From contig NZ_SHLI01000001.1 of NCBI RefSeq assembly GCF_004217415.1, forward strand, positions 930,001 to 994,000: a DNA stretch of 64,000 nucleotides. The letters run 5' to 3'. This DNA is from Spiribacter vilamensis (GTDB taxonomy: Bacteria; Pseudomonadota; Gammaproteobacteria; Nitrococcales; Nitrococcaceae). Shown here in pieces: positions 1 through 8,640 of this stretch. The notes below the pieces were generated by a model. The model had not been told where the DNA came from. It made no database searches and saw nothing but the letters and a program-made list of their open reading frames with translations. Each line of letters starts with the position of its first letter. Within the stretch, counting starts at the first letter, position 1. The position numbers and the translations under genes were made by a program.

Positions 1-27
1 GGTCAATGACTGGAGCGCGTCACTCAT
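1..27 (-). CDS. pheS: Phenylalanyl-tRNA synthetase alpha subunit, first 9 codons only
   Basis: An ATG at 27-25 on the minus strand opens a frame reading MSDALQSLT and runs off the window edge. It lies just beyond the terminator that follows rplT, where pheS is found in the standard gammaproteobacterial order thrS-infC-rpmI-rplT-pheS-pheT. The identity rests on this position; nine residues are too few to identify by sequence. Confidence 0.55.
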
Positions 28-46
28 GGTTATTCCCGTTGCAGAC

Positions 47-76
47 AAAAAAAAGGGGAAGACAACGGCCTTCCCC
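47..76 (-). terminator. Rho-independent terminator after rplT
   Basis: On the minus strand GGGGAAG pairs perfectly with CTTCCCC (7 bp, 8-nt loop), followed by eight T residues. It lies 25 bp past the rplT stop and before the presumed pheS start, so it probably ends or attenuates transcription of the infC-rpmI-rplT unit. Confidence 0.85.
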
Positions 77-101
77 TGCTGGCCGTCCCTTGCCGGGACG
101 T

Positions 102-458
102 TTACGCCAGCGCCGCCTTCGCGCGCTCGGCAATCGCGCTGAAGCCGGCGGCATCATGCACCGCCATATCGGCGAGCATCTTGCGGTCCACCTCAATCTC
201 GGCCTGCTTGAGACCGTTCATGAGCCGGCTGTAGGACAGCCCGTTGATACGGGCCGCGGCGTTGATGCGCTGGATCCACAACGCGCGGAACTCGCGCTTG
301 CGAACCCGGCGATCCCGGTAGGCGTACTGGCCGGCCTTAATGACCGCCTGGTTAGCTACCTTGAACGTCTTGTGACGTGCGCCGTAGTAACCCTTCGCCT
401 TGCCGAGGACCTTCTTGTGGCGGCGGCGTGCAGTGACGCCACGCTTTACTCTGGCCAT
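102..458 (-). CDS. rplT: 50S ribosomal protein L20
   Basis: This 118-aa protein begins [19 protein letters not shown] and has the basic N-terminal extension, the [14 protein letters not shown] segment and the [20 protein letters not shown] segment typical of L20. Its length equals that of E. coli L20. L20 binds 23S rRNA early in large-subunit assembly, and in enterobacteria it also represses translation of rpmI-rplT. It follows rpmI by 28 bp and is followed by a strong terminator. Identification is certain; autoregulation here is assumed from the family. Confidence 0.98.
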   Translation of the reverse strand: MARVKRGVTARRRHKKVLGKAKGYYGARHKTFKVANQAVIKAGQYAYRDRRVRKREFRALWIQRINAAARINGLSYSRLMNGLKQAEIEVDRKMLADMAVHDAAGFSAIAERAKAALA

Positions 459-486
459 CTTCAGAATCCTCTCTGTTCAGTTTAAA

Positions 487-684
487 TCAGCTGTAGGGAA
501 GTAGCCGCCGAATCATCGGCGTATCCCGCTTTGCAACCAGTGTGGTCGCTCGCAACTCCACCTTCCGCTTCGCATCCTTTTTGGTCAGGATGTGGTTGTG
601 GAAGGCATGCGCCCGCTTGTAACGACCGCTCGCGGTCTTGCGGAAGCGCTTGGCGGCGCCACGGTTCGTCTTCATCTTCGGCAT
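487..684 (-). CDS. rpmI: 50S ribosomal protein L35
   Basis: This is a 65-aa basic protein beginning [17 protein letters not shown], with the typical L35 ending [11 protein letters not shown]. The ATG at 684 is chosen over an in-frame start at 717 because a GGAG motif lies about 9 nt upstream, L35 proteins are about 65 aa, and the extra codons are made from the T-run of the hairpin at 706-732. It lies between infC and rplT as in other gammaproteobacteria. It is a structural protein of the large ribosomal subunit. Confidence 0.97.
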   Translation of the reverse strand: MPKMKTNRGAAKRFRKTASGRYKRAHAFHNHILTKKDAKRKVELRATTLVAKRDTPMIRRLLPYS

Positions 685-705
685 GAACCGCTTCTCCGTT
701 GCCAC

Positions 706-732
706 AAAAAAGAACACCCGGCGAACCGGGCG
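706..732 (-). terminator. UUCG-capped hairpin with U-tract between infC and rpmI (possible attenuator)
   Basis: On the minus strand CGCCCGG pairs with CCGGGTG across a UUCG tetraloop (one G-U wobble) and is followed by TTCTTTTTT. This has the form of an intrinsic terminator, placed 22 bp upstream of the rpmI start and inside the thrS-infC-rpmI-rplT unit. It could lower read-through from infC into rpmI-rplT or take part in L20 feedback. The structure is seen in the sequence; the regulatory role is inferred. Confidence 0.7.
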
Positions 733-759
733 CTCACCCGACGGAGGCCGAAACCTCCG

Positions 760-1320
760 CTATTTCCCCTTGCGGGGAGACATCGTCATCACCATCAACC
801 GGCCTTCCATCTTGGGCCGCTGATCAACGGTGGCATCGTCTTCCAGATCTTTCTCGACCCGCTGCAACAGCTCGAGACCCAGCTCCTGGTGAGCCATCTC
901 CCGGCCCCGGAAGCGCAGTGTAACCTTTACCTTGTCGCCTTCCTCGAGGAATCGCTTGAGATTACGCAGCTTGACGTCGTAATCGCCCACGTCCGTCCCG
1001 GGCCGGAATTTTACTTCCTTGACCTCGATCTGCTTCTGCTTCTTCTTGGCAGCCTGTTGTTTCTTGGACTGCTCGAACTTCCACTTGCCGAAGTCCATCA
1101 CCCGGCAGACGGGCGGGTCGGCGTTCGGGTCCAGTTCGACCAGGTCCAGACTCACGCCCTGCGCCCGACTGACAGCCTCGTCGGTACCGACGATACCGAC
1201 CTGTTCGCCGTTTTCGTCGATCATCCGGACACGGGGGACCTGAATATCCTCGTTGATCCGCCGGTTCTCACCGGCGCCGGGCTGCTGGCGACGCGCCCCC
1301 GGCTTTCTGCGTATAGCGAT
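760..1320 (-). CDS. infC: Translation initiation factor IF-3, AUC start codon
   Basis: The 186-aa product carries the IF3 core: [35 protein letters not shown] and the C-terminal domain with [11 protein letters not shown]. The first ATG in frame (1224) would delete much of the N-terminal domain. The frame stays open back to an ATC at 1320-1318, which sits 7 nt after a perfect GGAGG (1332-1328) inside the end of thrS and restores IF3 length (E. coli 180 aa). Rare AUU, AUC or AUA starts on infC are well known and let IF3 repress its own translation. The IF3 N-terminus would read (M)[16 protein letters not shown]3 controls start-codon and initiator-tRNA fidelity on the 30S subunit. Confidence 0.93.
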   Translation of the reverse strand: MAIRRKPGARRQQPGAGENRRINEDIQVPRVRMIDENGEQVGIVGTDEAVSRAQGVSLDLVELDPNADPPVCRVMDFGKWKFEQSKKQQAAKKKQKQIEVKEVKFRPGTDVGDYDVKLRNLKRFLEEGDKVKVTLRFRGREMAHQELGLELLQRVEKDLEDDATVDQRPKMEGRLMVMTMSPRKGK

Positions 1321-1322
1321 GC

Positions 1323-3248
1323 TTAATCCTCCACAAGCGTTCGGCCCAGACGGGCAACATCCTGATTGAGACGCTCCATGAACGTCTCCAGCGGCATGGA
1401 ACCGAGATCCTCACCGATCCGTGTACGGACCGCAACCTGTCCCGATTCCCGCTCCTTGTCACCGACGACTGCCATATACGGCACTCGACGAATCGTATGC
1501 TCACGGATCTTAAAGCCGATCTTCTCGTTCCTCAAGTCACACTCCGCCCGGAATCCCCTTTCAGTCAGGGACTTCTGAATCGATCGGGCGTAATCCGCGT
1601 GGCGATCGGTGATGTTGACGACCTCGACCTGGGTCGGCACGAGCCAGACCGGCCAGTCGCCCCCGTAGTGCTCGGTGAGGACGCCGATGAACCGCTCGAA
1701 CGATCCGAAGATCGCGCGGTGGAGCATCACCGGCACTTCCCGATCGCCGCTTTCAGCGACGTATTCCGCATCGAGCCGGCCCGGCATGGAGAAGTCCACC
1801 TGCATGGTCCCGCACTGCCAGACCCGGTTGAGGCAGTCGCGCATGGCGAGCTCGATCTTGGGCCCGTAGAAGGCGCCCTCCCCCGGGTTGACGGTGAACG
1901 CCATATCTTTCGCCTGGAGCGCGTGTTCGAGCGCCGATTCGGCCCGATCCCAGAGGGCGTCCTCGCCGACGCGCTTCTCCGGCCGTGTAGACAGTGCGAC
2001 CTGGACCTCGTCGAAACCGAAGTCGTGATAGACGCTGAATGCCAGATCCAGAAAAGCCGACACCTCGTCCTGGAGCTGGTCCTCGGTACAGAAGATATGG
2101 GCATCGTCCTGCGTGAAATTGCGCACGCGCATCAGCCCGTGAAGCGTGCCGGACGGCTCGTTGCGATGACAGTTGCCGAACTCCGACAGGCGAAGTGGCA
2201 GATCGCGATAGCTCTTCAGCCCCTGGTTGTATACCTGGACATGGCAGGGGCAGTTCATGGGCTTGACCGCGTAGTCGCGGTGCTCCGAGTGCGTCGTGAA
2301 CATGTCCTCGCGGAACTTCTCCCAGTGACCGGAACGCTCCCATAGGCTGCGGTCCACCAGCTCGGGCGTCCGGATCTCCTGGTAGCCATGCGCCGACAGG
2401 CGCCCACGCAGATAGTCCTGCAGCGTCGTGTAGATACGCCAGCCGTTGGGATGCCAGAACACCATGCCCGGGGATTCTTCCTGGATGTGGAAGAGGTCCT
2501 GGCTGCGTGCGATACGACGGTGATCGCGCTTCTGCGCCTCCTCGAGGAGTTTGAGATGCGCCTTCAGGGCCTTGCGATCGCCGAATGCCGTCCCGTAGAT
2601 ACGCTGCAGCATCTCGTTGTTGGCGTCGGCGCGCCAGTAGGCCCCCGCCAGCTTGGTGAGCTTGAACGCCTTCAGGAACCGCGTGTTGGGCACATGCGGG
2701 CCGAGGCACATATCCACGTATTCCTGGTGATGGTAGAGCGCCATCGAATCGACGTCGGTCAGGTTCTCGACCAGCTCGACCTTGTAGTTCTCGCCGCGCT
2801 CGCGGAACAGCTGAAGCGCCTCGTAGCGCGGTGTCACGCGCTTGACCACATCGTATTCCTGGTCGATCAGCGCCGCCATGCGCTGCTCGATTTGCTCCAG
2901 ATCTTCCGGGTGGAAGCCGGCGTCGTAGCGGATGTCGTAATAGAAACCGCCCTCCACCACCGGGCCGATCGCCATCTGTGCCTCTGGATAGAGCTGCTTG
3001 ACCGCCTGACCGAGCAGGTGGCAGCACGAGTGGCGGATAATTTCGAGACCTTCCGGATCTTTTGGCGTAATGATCTGCAGATCGGCGTCGGTATCGATCG
3101 GATCACAGGCATCGACCAGCGTGCCATTAACGCGGCCGGCGACCGTCGCCTTTGCAAGGCCGGCGCCAATATCCTGTGCGACTTCGAGAACGGATAACGG
3201 AGTGGCGTAGTCGCGCTGACTGCCATCGGGAAGGGTGATAAGGGGCAT
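1323..3248 (-). CDS. thrS: Threonyl-tRNA synthetase
   Basis: This 641-aa class II aminoacyl-tRNA synthetase attaches threonine to tRNA-Thr. It begins [20 protein letters not shown] (TGS domain). The second, editing domain shows [19 protein letters not shown], giving the zinc/editing HxxxH-type site. The catalytic core has [14 protein letters not shown] and [20 protein letters not shown], and the anticodon-binding domain is at the C-terminus. Length matches E. coli ThrRS (642 aa). Its stop lies 2 bp before the AUC start of infC, and its last codons contain the infC ribosome-binding site, so the two genes are translationally adjacent. Confidence 0.98.
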   Translation of the reverse strand: MPLITLPDGSQRDYATPLSVLEVAQDIGAGLAKATVAGRVNGTLVDACDPIDTDADLQIITPKDPEGLEIIRHSCCHLLGQAVKQLYPEAQMAIGPVVEGGFYYDIRYDAGFHPEDLEQIEQRMAALIDQEYDVVKRVTPRYEALQLFRERGENYKVELVENLTDVDSMALYHHQEYVDMCLGPHVPNTRFLKAFKLTKLAGAYWRADANNEMLQRIYGTAFGDRKALKAHLKLLEEAQKRDHRRIARSQDLFHIQEESPGMVFWHPNGWRIYTTLQDYLRGRLSAHGYQEIRTPELVDRSLWERSGHWEKFREDMFTTHSEHRDYAVKPMNCPCHVQVYNQGLKSYRDLPLRLSEFGNCHRNEPSGTLHGLMRVRNFTQDDAHIFCTEDQLQDEVSAFLDLAFSVYHDFGFDEVQVALSTRPEKRVGEDALWDRAESALEHALQAKDMAFTVNPGEGAFYGPKIELAMRDCLNRVWQCGTMQVDFSMPGRLDAEYVAESGDREVPVMLHRAIFGSFERFIGVLTEHYGGDWPVWLVPTQVEVVNITDRHADYARSIQKSLTERGFRAECDLRNEKIGFKIREHTIRRVPYMAVVGDKERESGQVAVRTRIGEDLGSMPLETFMERLNQDVARLGRTLVED

Positions 3249-3309
3249 TCAAGGCTCCACAGTGGTGACCCATACCAGAGGCCACTTGCATTGATCAGGG
3301 GACAGGATG

Positions 3310-3386
3310 TGGTAGGCGCGAGTGGATTCGAACCACCGACCCCCACCATGTCAAGGTGGTGCTCTAACCTACTGAGCTACGCGCCT
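3310..3386 (-). tRNA. tRNA-Val, anticodon GAC
   Basis: The minus strand folds into a standard cloverleaf: acceptor AGGCGCG/CGCGCCU, D-stem GCUC/GAGC, anticodon stem CCACC/GGUGG with loop UUGACAU (anticodon GAC), and T-arm GGUGG-UUCGAAU-CCACU. The terminal CCA is encoded. It reads GUC/GUU valine codons. It lies 61 bp upstream of thrS on the same strand. Confidence 0.96.
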
Positions 3387-3602
3387 GTCGTCAGGGGCGA
3401 AAGTATAGCGGCATTGGGCGGATTTGCCAAAGGGTTGAAGACCCAATGGGTCCATACGCTGCTTTGACCAAAACCTGCTGGCCTACAAGGCAGAACGCGA
3501 ACGCGTTAGCCAGGAGGCAATGGACGAGCTGACTGAGGAGACAGGGCCTGGATGTGGGGTACTGACGTGCGTTTTGCCGTGGCATCCGACACTAAGGCTG
3601 GT

Positions 3603-4754
3603 TCAGGTCACTCTTGTATACCCCCCTTTCACACCATCTTTTGCCAACACCCACTGCCAGAGTTGAATATTACGAGCACGAAAAGCGCCGGCACAGGAAA
3701 GTAGATAATAACGCCACATTCGGTAGAAGCGCTCGCCAAGCTCAGCCTGAAATTCAGGCCAGGCCGCTTCAAAGTTCCGGCACCACGCCAATAGCGTTTT
3801 ATCATAGTCGGCACCGAAGTTATGCAAATCTTCCACCACGAACAGCTCGTCCACCGCATCACCAATCTGGCCAAGCGAGGGCAATTCACCGTTCGGGAAA
3901 ATATACTTGTCAATCCACGGGTCAGGGTAGGAATTGCGCAGATTCCTGCCAATGGTATGCAGTAAGAAAAGCCCACCCGGGTTCAGGCAACGGTGGGCGA
4001 CCTCCATAAAGGTACGATGGTTTTTCGATCCAACATGCTCGAACATGCCAACGCTGACGATACGATCAAATTTTTCATCTATTTCCCGGTAATCCGTCAG
4101 GCGAAAATCCAGCTTGAGATGAGGGTACTTCGCTGTGGCCCACTCCACCTGTTCTTTTGAAATGGTCATGCCTACCGCCTCTACCCCGTAATGCTCGGCC
4201 GCATAAGCCATAAGGCTGCCCCAGCCGCATCCGATGTCCAGCAGGCGCATGCCAGGCTGCAACTGCAGCTTGCGGCAGATCAGATCCAGCTTGGCGAGCT
4301 GCGCCTCCTCCAGATTACTTGCATCTTTCCAGTATCCGCAGGTGTAGGTCATGCGGGAGTCGAGCATGGCGCCGTAGAATCTGTTTCCCAGATCGTAATG
4401 GCTCTTGCCAACCTCCCAGGCACGTTTTTCAGTTTGCCGATTCAGATACTTGGTTTTGAGGATATGGGGGAGGATTTTAGTCGGCTTGATCTGGTCGGGA
4501 ATTTTGCCGCTGAGCAGTTTATAAAAGAATTCGTCCAGCTCATCTACTTCCCAGGCGCCATTCATGTAGGCCTCACCGAAACCAAGGTTACCCTGAGCCA
4601 TGGCTGCCTCGGGTACGCCGTGTGCATTGAAACGAATATCCCACGGTCGAGACCCACCAATCTTTATATCAGCTTTTGCCAGTAAATCCGCCGCGAACTG
4701 ATGCGTCTTTTTGTCGGGGTCAAAAAAAGCGACACTGGATTTTTCTGTGCTCAT
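3603..4754 (-). CDS. cfa: Cyclopropane-fatty-acyl-phospholipid synthase
   Basis: The 383-aa product matches E. coli Cfa in length (382 aa). It has the SAM-binding motif MRLLDIGCGWGSLMAYAAE, the preceding DSRMTYTCGYW and NLEEAQLAKLDLICRKL segments, and GMFEHVGSKNHRTFMEV. It methylenates cis double bonds of membrane phospholipid acyl chains using S-adenosylmethionine, usually for stress protection. The ATG at 4754 (MSTEKSS) is chosen because upstream in-frame codons overlap the rhodanese gene and give an unrelated Arg-rich extension. It follows the rhodanese stop by 23 bp, so it may be the last gene of the arsenic cluster. Confidence 0.95.
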   Translation of the reverse strand: MSTEKSSVAFFDPDKKTHQFAADLLAKADIKIGGSRPWDIRFNAHGVPEAAMAQGNLGFGEAYMNGAWEVDELDEFFYKLLSGKIPDQIKPTKILPHILKTKYLNRQTEKRAWEVGKSHYDLGNRFYGAMLDSRMTYTCGYWKDASNLEEAQLAKLDLICRKLQLQPGMRLLDIGCGWGSLMAYAAEHYGVEAVGMTISKEQVEWATAKYPHLKLDFRLTDYREIDEKFDRIVSVGMFEHVGSKNHRTFMEVAHRCLNPGGLFLLHTIGRNLRNSYPDPWIDKYIFPNGELPSLGQIGDAVDELFVVEDLHNFGADYDKTLLAWCRNFEAAWPEFQAELGERFYRMWRYYLLSCAGAFRARNIQLWQWVLAKDGVKGGYTRVT

Positions 4755-4777
4755 CACTACCGCCGTTGCCGCTGGTC

Positions 4778-5656
4778 TCAAACAGACTGATCGACGCCGC
4801 CGGGATTCTGCCCGGCGGGGTGCACCGGGCTTGCGCGTTCGACGGTTGCAGGCATCTGCACCCGGCTCCATTCGGCCCACGATCCCTCGTAGTTTTGCAC
4901 GTGTACAAAGCCCGCGATCGTTAGTGCCAGAACGGTATGCGCGGCGCGAATGCCACCCTGGCAATAGGTAATGATTTCAGCCTCCGGCCGTAACCCGAGC
5001 AGCGTGAAGTGCGCGCGCAACTCATCTGCAGACCGGAAGCGGCGGGTGGCGGGATCAAGGCAGTCGGTCCAGACCATATGCAGGGCGCCAGGAATGTGCC
5101 CGGCCATAGAGGCTTCGGTTGGTGTGGCACGCAGCCACTCCGCATCCCCGCGCACGTCGACAATCTGCCGATCCGGGTCGTCTATCGCGGCGCGCACATC
5201 CGCCGTTTCGGCAAGGTATTCCGGGTTTGGATATGCTTTGAACGCCCCCGGTTCCGGAGCCGGCGGGGCTTCGTCGGTCCTGGGCAGCCCTGTCGATATC
5301 CAGTTGTCCCAACCGCCATCCAGAACAACCGCGTTGTCGTGGCCGTAGTAGCGTAGAACCCACCACAGCCGCGCACCGAACAGGTTGTTACCGTCGTCAT
5401 AAGCCACCACCAGCGTGTCCGGCCCGACACCAAGCCGGGCCATTTCCGCTGCGAAATCCTCGGGGTCTATCACCCGACCGGATTGGTGCAACAGCGGAGT
5501 AAGCATGAGTTGCCGCGCGCCGGGGATGTGCGCCTCGGCATAACCGTCGCCCTTACGGGCATCGACGATCACCAGCCCCGGCGCGTCCAGTCGTGCGGCC
5601 AACCAGTCGCCACTGACAAGGGGCGTTTCGGGCATGTCCGCCGTTGCAGTCCTCAC
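4778..5656 (-). CDS. Two-domain rhodanese-type sulfurtransferase
   Basis: The 292-aa product has two rhodanese repeats. The N-terminal one (about 15-130) has the RKGDGYAEAHIPGARQL segment and no catalytic Cys. The C-terminal one carries the active-site loop YCQGGIRAAH and the upstream HIPGALHMVW motif. Such enzymes move sulfane sulfur from thiosulfate or 3-mercaptopyruvate to thiol acceptors. The GTG at 5656 is supported by AGGAGG 7 nt upstream, and it overlaps the arsA stop, so the two genes are translationally coupled. Its place in an arsenic operon suggests help with thiol or sulfur supply or formation of thioarsenic species; that role is inferred. Confidence 0.9.
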   Translation of the reverse strand: MRTATADMPETPLVSGDWLAARLDAPGLVIVDARKGDGYAEAHIPGARQLMLTPLLHQSGRVIDPEDFAAEMARLGVGPDTLVVAYDDGNNLFGARLWWVLRYYGHDNAVVLDGGWDNWISTGLPRTDEAPPAPEPGAFKAYPNPEYLAETADVRAAIDDPDRQIVDVRGDAEWLRATPTEASMAGHIPGALHMVWTDCLDPATRRFRSADELRAHFTLLGLRPEAEIITYCQGGIRAAHTVLALTIAGFVHVQNYEGSWAEWSRVQMPATVERASPVHPAGQNPGGVDQSV

Positions 5657-7407
5657 ACCAATTCCTCCTGATGCCCGACAAGCGCACGCAACTTTGCGGC
5701 TCCGATCGGGTCTTCAGCGAGCATCGGAACAACCGCGTATCGGGAACTCAGGGTTGTTTCGACCCGGGTTATTTCCGATGCCTCTGTTGCAGCCCGTGCA
5801 ACCAGCAGTGGATGGCTGGTCTCGGTGGCTGCCAGGCTGGCGTTGACCACCCAGGCGTAAGGCGTGATTTCCGCTCTTTTCAGATCGTCCTGTAGGCGCG
5901 CGGCTTCCAGCACCGGTGTGGTTTCCGGCAGGGTCACGATCAGCACTTTGGTCTGCTTCGGATCCTGCAGACGCATCATCGGTGTCACCATGTTTGCGCT
6001 CGTCTCTCCGGCATGACGCATGATGTCCCGGTGGTACGAGCCGGTTGCATCCAGCAGCAACAGTGTATGACCGGTCGGGGCCGTATCCATGATCACGAAT
6101 TTATGCCCGGCTTCGCGGATGGTTCTGGAGAAAGCCTGGAACACCGCGATTTCCTCGGTGCAGGGTGAGCGCAGATCTTCCTCCAGCATCTTGCGGCCCT
6201 CCGCATCGAGGCTGGCACCACGGGTCGCCATGATGTGATCGCGATAAGTCTGGGTTTCCACCTCGGGATCAATGCGACTGACGGTCAGGTTGTCGACATC
6301 GCCCGCAAGGGTTTCAGTCAGGTGAGCAGCCGGGTCGGTTGTGGTCAGCAATACCTCGTGGCCACGGGCGGCCAGCTCTACGGCAGCGGCTACTGCGATC
6401 GTGGTCTTGCCAACCCCGCCTTTGCCCATGGTCATCACCAGGCCCTTACCATCGGCCTCAATGTCATCAACCAGGCGGGAAAGGGGGGGCAAATTATCCA
6501 GAGCACGCCGGGGTGTCCCGGAGCGCATGGTTTCAACCGGCTGATTCATTCGCCGCAGGGCATCCAGCCCCACCAGGTTTTCAGGGCGCAGGTAGAAGTG
6601 GCTTTGCGGTAAACCCGCGAGATCTGAATCGACTTCTTCCACGGCGGTGCGCTCACGCTCAATCATACTGGCGGCCAGAGCATCGTCTGAACCCTCAGCC
6701 GGCATCATGCCGTTAATGGCGAGATGCTGATTGCGTATGCCGATATCGGCCAGCTCCCGGTGGGTTCGCGCGGCTTCCGCCATTGAACTTGTCCGGGGGC
6801 GGGCCACCAGGATGAGACGGGTCAGGTACTCGTCAGAAAGGCTGTCGACGGCGGCCGCGTAGCGCTCGCGTTGCTGCTCCAGCCCAGCCAGGGGCCCGAG
6901 GCAGGAGGCGTCACCCCCGGTTTCCAGGAACCCGGTCCAGGCACCAGGTAACTTCAGCAGCCGTATGGTATGGCCGGTGGGCGCGGTGTCGAAAACAATA
7001 TGGTCGTAGCGCCCGATCAGTGCCTCGTCCGTGAGCATGGCAGTGAACTTGTCAAACGCGGCGATCTCGGTGGTGCAGGCCCCCGAGAGCTGTTCCTGGA
7101 TGCTGGCAACAGCCTCCTCTGGCAGACGTTCCCGTACGGGACCGAGGATCCGTTCACGATACTCTTCCGCCGCCGCTTCAGGATCGATTTCCAGTGCTTC
7201 AAGCCCAGCAACATCGGGAATCGGCTTGATGTGATTACCAATGCGGGTATCGAACACCTGGCCGACATTGGATGCCGGATCGGTACTCACCAGCAACACT
7301 TTCTGCCCCGCGTCCGCAAGGTTAACGGACGTAGCGCAGGCCAGTGAGGTTTTACCAACGCCCCCTTTGCCGGTGAAGAATACGAACTTAGGTAGATTAT
7401 CGAACAT
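5653..7407 (-). CDS. arsA: Arsenical pump-driving ATPase ArsA
   Basis: The 584-aa protein is close to plasmid R773 ArsA (583 aa). Two homologous halves each have a GKGGVGKT Walker A loop (about residues 13-20 and 328-335) and a DTAPTGHT motif. The metal-site cysteines are kept at about C111 (GACTTEIAAF), C169 (DASCLGPL) and C416 (SPCTEEIAVF), equivalent to R773 C113/C172/C422. It hydrolyses ATP to drive arsenite efflux, here presumably through the ACR3 permease of the same operon. The ATG at 7407 is preferred to upstream starts because AAGGA lies 8 nt before it. It lies 11 bp after arsD. Confidence 0.97.
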   Translation of the reverse strand: MFDNLPKFVFFTGKGGVGKTSLACATSVNLADAGQKVLLVSTDPASNVGQVFDTRIGNHIKPIPDVAGLEALEIDPEAAAEEYRERILGPVRERLPEEAVASIQEQLSGACTTEIAAFDKFTAMLTDEALIGRYDHIVFDTAPTGHTIRLLKLPGAWTGFLETGGDASCLGPLAGLEQQRERYAAAVDSLSDEYLTRLILVARPRTSSMAEAARTHRELADIGIRNQHLAINGMMPAEGSDDALAASMIERERTAVEEVDSDLAGLPQSHFYLRPENLVGLDALRRMNQPVETMRSGTPRRALDNLPPLSRLVDDIEADGKGLVMTMGKGGVGKTTIAVAAAVELAARGHEVLLTTTDPAAHLTETLAGDVDNLTVSRIDPEVETQTYRDHIMATRGASLDAEGRKMLEEDLRSPCTEEIAVFQAFSRTIREAGHKFVIMDTAPTGHTLLLLDATGSYHRDIMRHAGETSANMVTPMMRLQDPKQTKVLIVTLPETTPVLEAARLQDDLKRAEITPYAWVVNASLAATETSHPLLVARAATEASEITRVETTLSSRYAVVPMLAEDPIGAAKLRALVGHQEELV

Positions 7408-7418
7408 TTCCGTCATCC

Positions 7419-7793
7419 TTAGCAGCAGGAGCTTTTCGTGTTTGATGAGCAGCACGGCGAGGCTGATGCGGCGCTATCCTGATCCTCAAATGCCAGACTG
7501 CTCCAGGCAGCCAGCTCCTCGCGTGAGGGAAAGCGCGCCCTGGAAACCATCTCACCATCCACCAGGATCGCCGGTAGACCATCGCTTCCGGAGGCCTGTA
7601 TTAACGCGTTCACTTGCTCATTGATCGTGAACTCTGCGGGCTCCTGGCTCAGGTTGATCCGCCGCACGGTCACGCCCTGGCTCTGCAGCCAGTCCAGGTC
7701 GGCGGCAAACGTTATTACCTGTTGGTCGACGTCGGCGCCACAAACGCCGGTTGAGCAACACATGGGTGGGTCATAAACGGTGACTGTCGTCAT
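7419..7793 (-). CDS. arsD: Arsenite metallochaperone ArsD
   Basis: This 124-aa protein has C12, C13 and C18 (YDPPMCCSTGVC), the same positions as the arsenite-binding triad of R773 ArsD. It also has vicinal cysteine pairs near the C-terminus (CCSSNTKSSCC). ArsD passes As(III) or Sb(III) to ArsA and weakly represses some ars promoters. The start at 7793 is chosen because GAGG lies 8 nt upstream; the codon two triplets earlier is too close to it. It lies directly upstream of arsA, as expected for the chaperone-ATPase pair. Confidence 0.95.
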   Translation of the reverse strand: MTTVTVYDPPMCCSTGVCGADVDQQVITFAADLDWLQSQGVTVRRINLSQEPAEFTINEQVNALIQASGSDGLPAILVDGEMVSRARFPSREELAAWSSLAFEDQDSAASASPCCSSNTKSSCC

Positions 7794-7826
7794 TTCCATA
7801 TCCTCTATTCTTCGCGTCGGTTTTAA

Positions 7827-8630
7827 TCAATTGCCCTCTTCAGGCACCAGCAAAACGGGCACATCCAGCCCGCGGCAGGCCGCCTCGGCCACACTCCCCA
7901 GAAGCAGCTGCTGCAAAGGATTGCGCCCCCGCTTGCCAAGCACGAGGAGGTCCACGTTTTCCGCATTGGCTATCTCGGTCAGCGCGCGACGCGGATCACC
8001 CTCCGCGACACGGGTCTCAAGCGATGCAATGCCTTCGGAGAGCTCCGCCAGATGAGACTTCGCCTCGGCGACGGCACTGCTCTCGCTCCCGGCGTCATCG
8101 AGCACCGTGACGGCCAGCGCCCTCTGCGCCTGCCCGGCCAGATCGGCGAAAACCGCCTCCGCGGACTTCGCGGCTGTTGAACCATCCGTCGCCAGGAGAA
8201 CGGTTCGATCGCTTGCCAGGCATTCCTCGCCCACGGGCTCCAGCCATAGCGGCAGTCCTGCCAGTCGAGCGGTGTCAAGCGCGATACTGCCGAGGAAAAA
8301 CTCATGGAAGCGGCTCTGGCCCCGGCTGCCGATCAGCAGCAGATCAGCGCCGGTATCATCAGCGGCCGCGACCAGCTCCCCCCCGGGCTCGCCGGTTCGG
8401 ATCTGCCAGTCCACATCCAGACCCGATGCCCCGAGCTGTTCGGCCTCCTCCGTCAGGCGCTGCTCGTACCAGGCCCGGTGGCTTTCCTCGGGCACTGCTG
8501 GATAGCGGCTGCTCAGTACATACACCAGTGTTGCGCGTTCCAGCCCCGAATCCCGTAATGCCTCGACCCGCCGGCGAACACAGGGCCAGGCCGGTGAAAA
8601 ATCGATTCCGATCAGTGCGTGCTTAAACAT
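7827..8630 (-). CDS. Tandem universal stress protein (UspA family)
   Basis: The 267-aa protein has two Usp domains. Each has the ATP-binding signature G-x2-G-x9-G-[S/T]: GSRGQSRFHEFFLGS in the first half and GKRGRNPLQQLLLGS in the second. The domain starts MFKHALIGIDFS and TVLLATDGSTAAK are also typical. Usp proteins bind nucleotides and support survival under stress; no enzymatic role can be read here. ATG 8630 follows AGGAG by 6 nt and begins 10 bp after acr3, so it is part of the arsenic operon. Usp genes are often found beside arsenite permeases. Confidence 0.93.
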   Translation of the reverse strand: MFKHALIGIDFSPAWPCVRRRVEALRDSGLERATLVYVLSSRYPAVPEESHRAWYEQRLTEEAEQLGASGLDVDWQIRTGEPGGELVAAADDTGADLLLIGSRGQSRFHEFFLGSIALDTARLAGLPLWLEPVGEECLASDRTVLLATDGSTAAKSAEAVFADLAGQAQRALAVTVLDDAGSESSAVAEAKSHLAELSEGIASLETRVAEGDPRRALTEIANAENVDLLVLGKRGRNPLQQLLLGSVAEAACRGLDVPVLLVPEEGN

Positions 8631-8640
8631 CACTCTCTCC

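Noticed and set aside
6-485. Long plus-strand reading frame over rplT
   Set aside because: It is the antisense shadow of L20 and L35 in high-GC DNA; no ribosome site or family match.
1753-3027. 424-codon minus-strand frame inside thrS
   Set aside because: It is a frame-shifted reading of thrS, rich in Arg, Gly and Pro with no domain; the ThrRS frame is complete.
3310-3386. tRNA-Val as an integration site for a genomic island
   Set aside because: I saw no integrase gene and no second copy of the tRNA 3' end within the window.
3391-3600. Possible small gene between tRNA-Val and cfa
   Set aside because: One frame reads LLAYKAERERVSQEAMDEL, which looks protein-like, but it has no start, no ribosome site and ends soon after; too little to call a gene.
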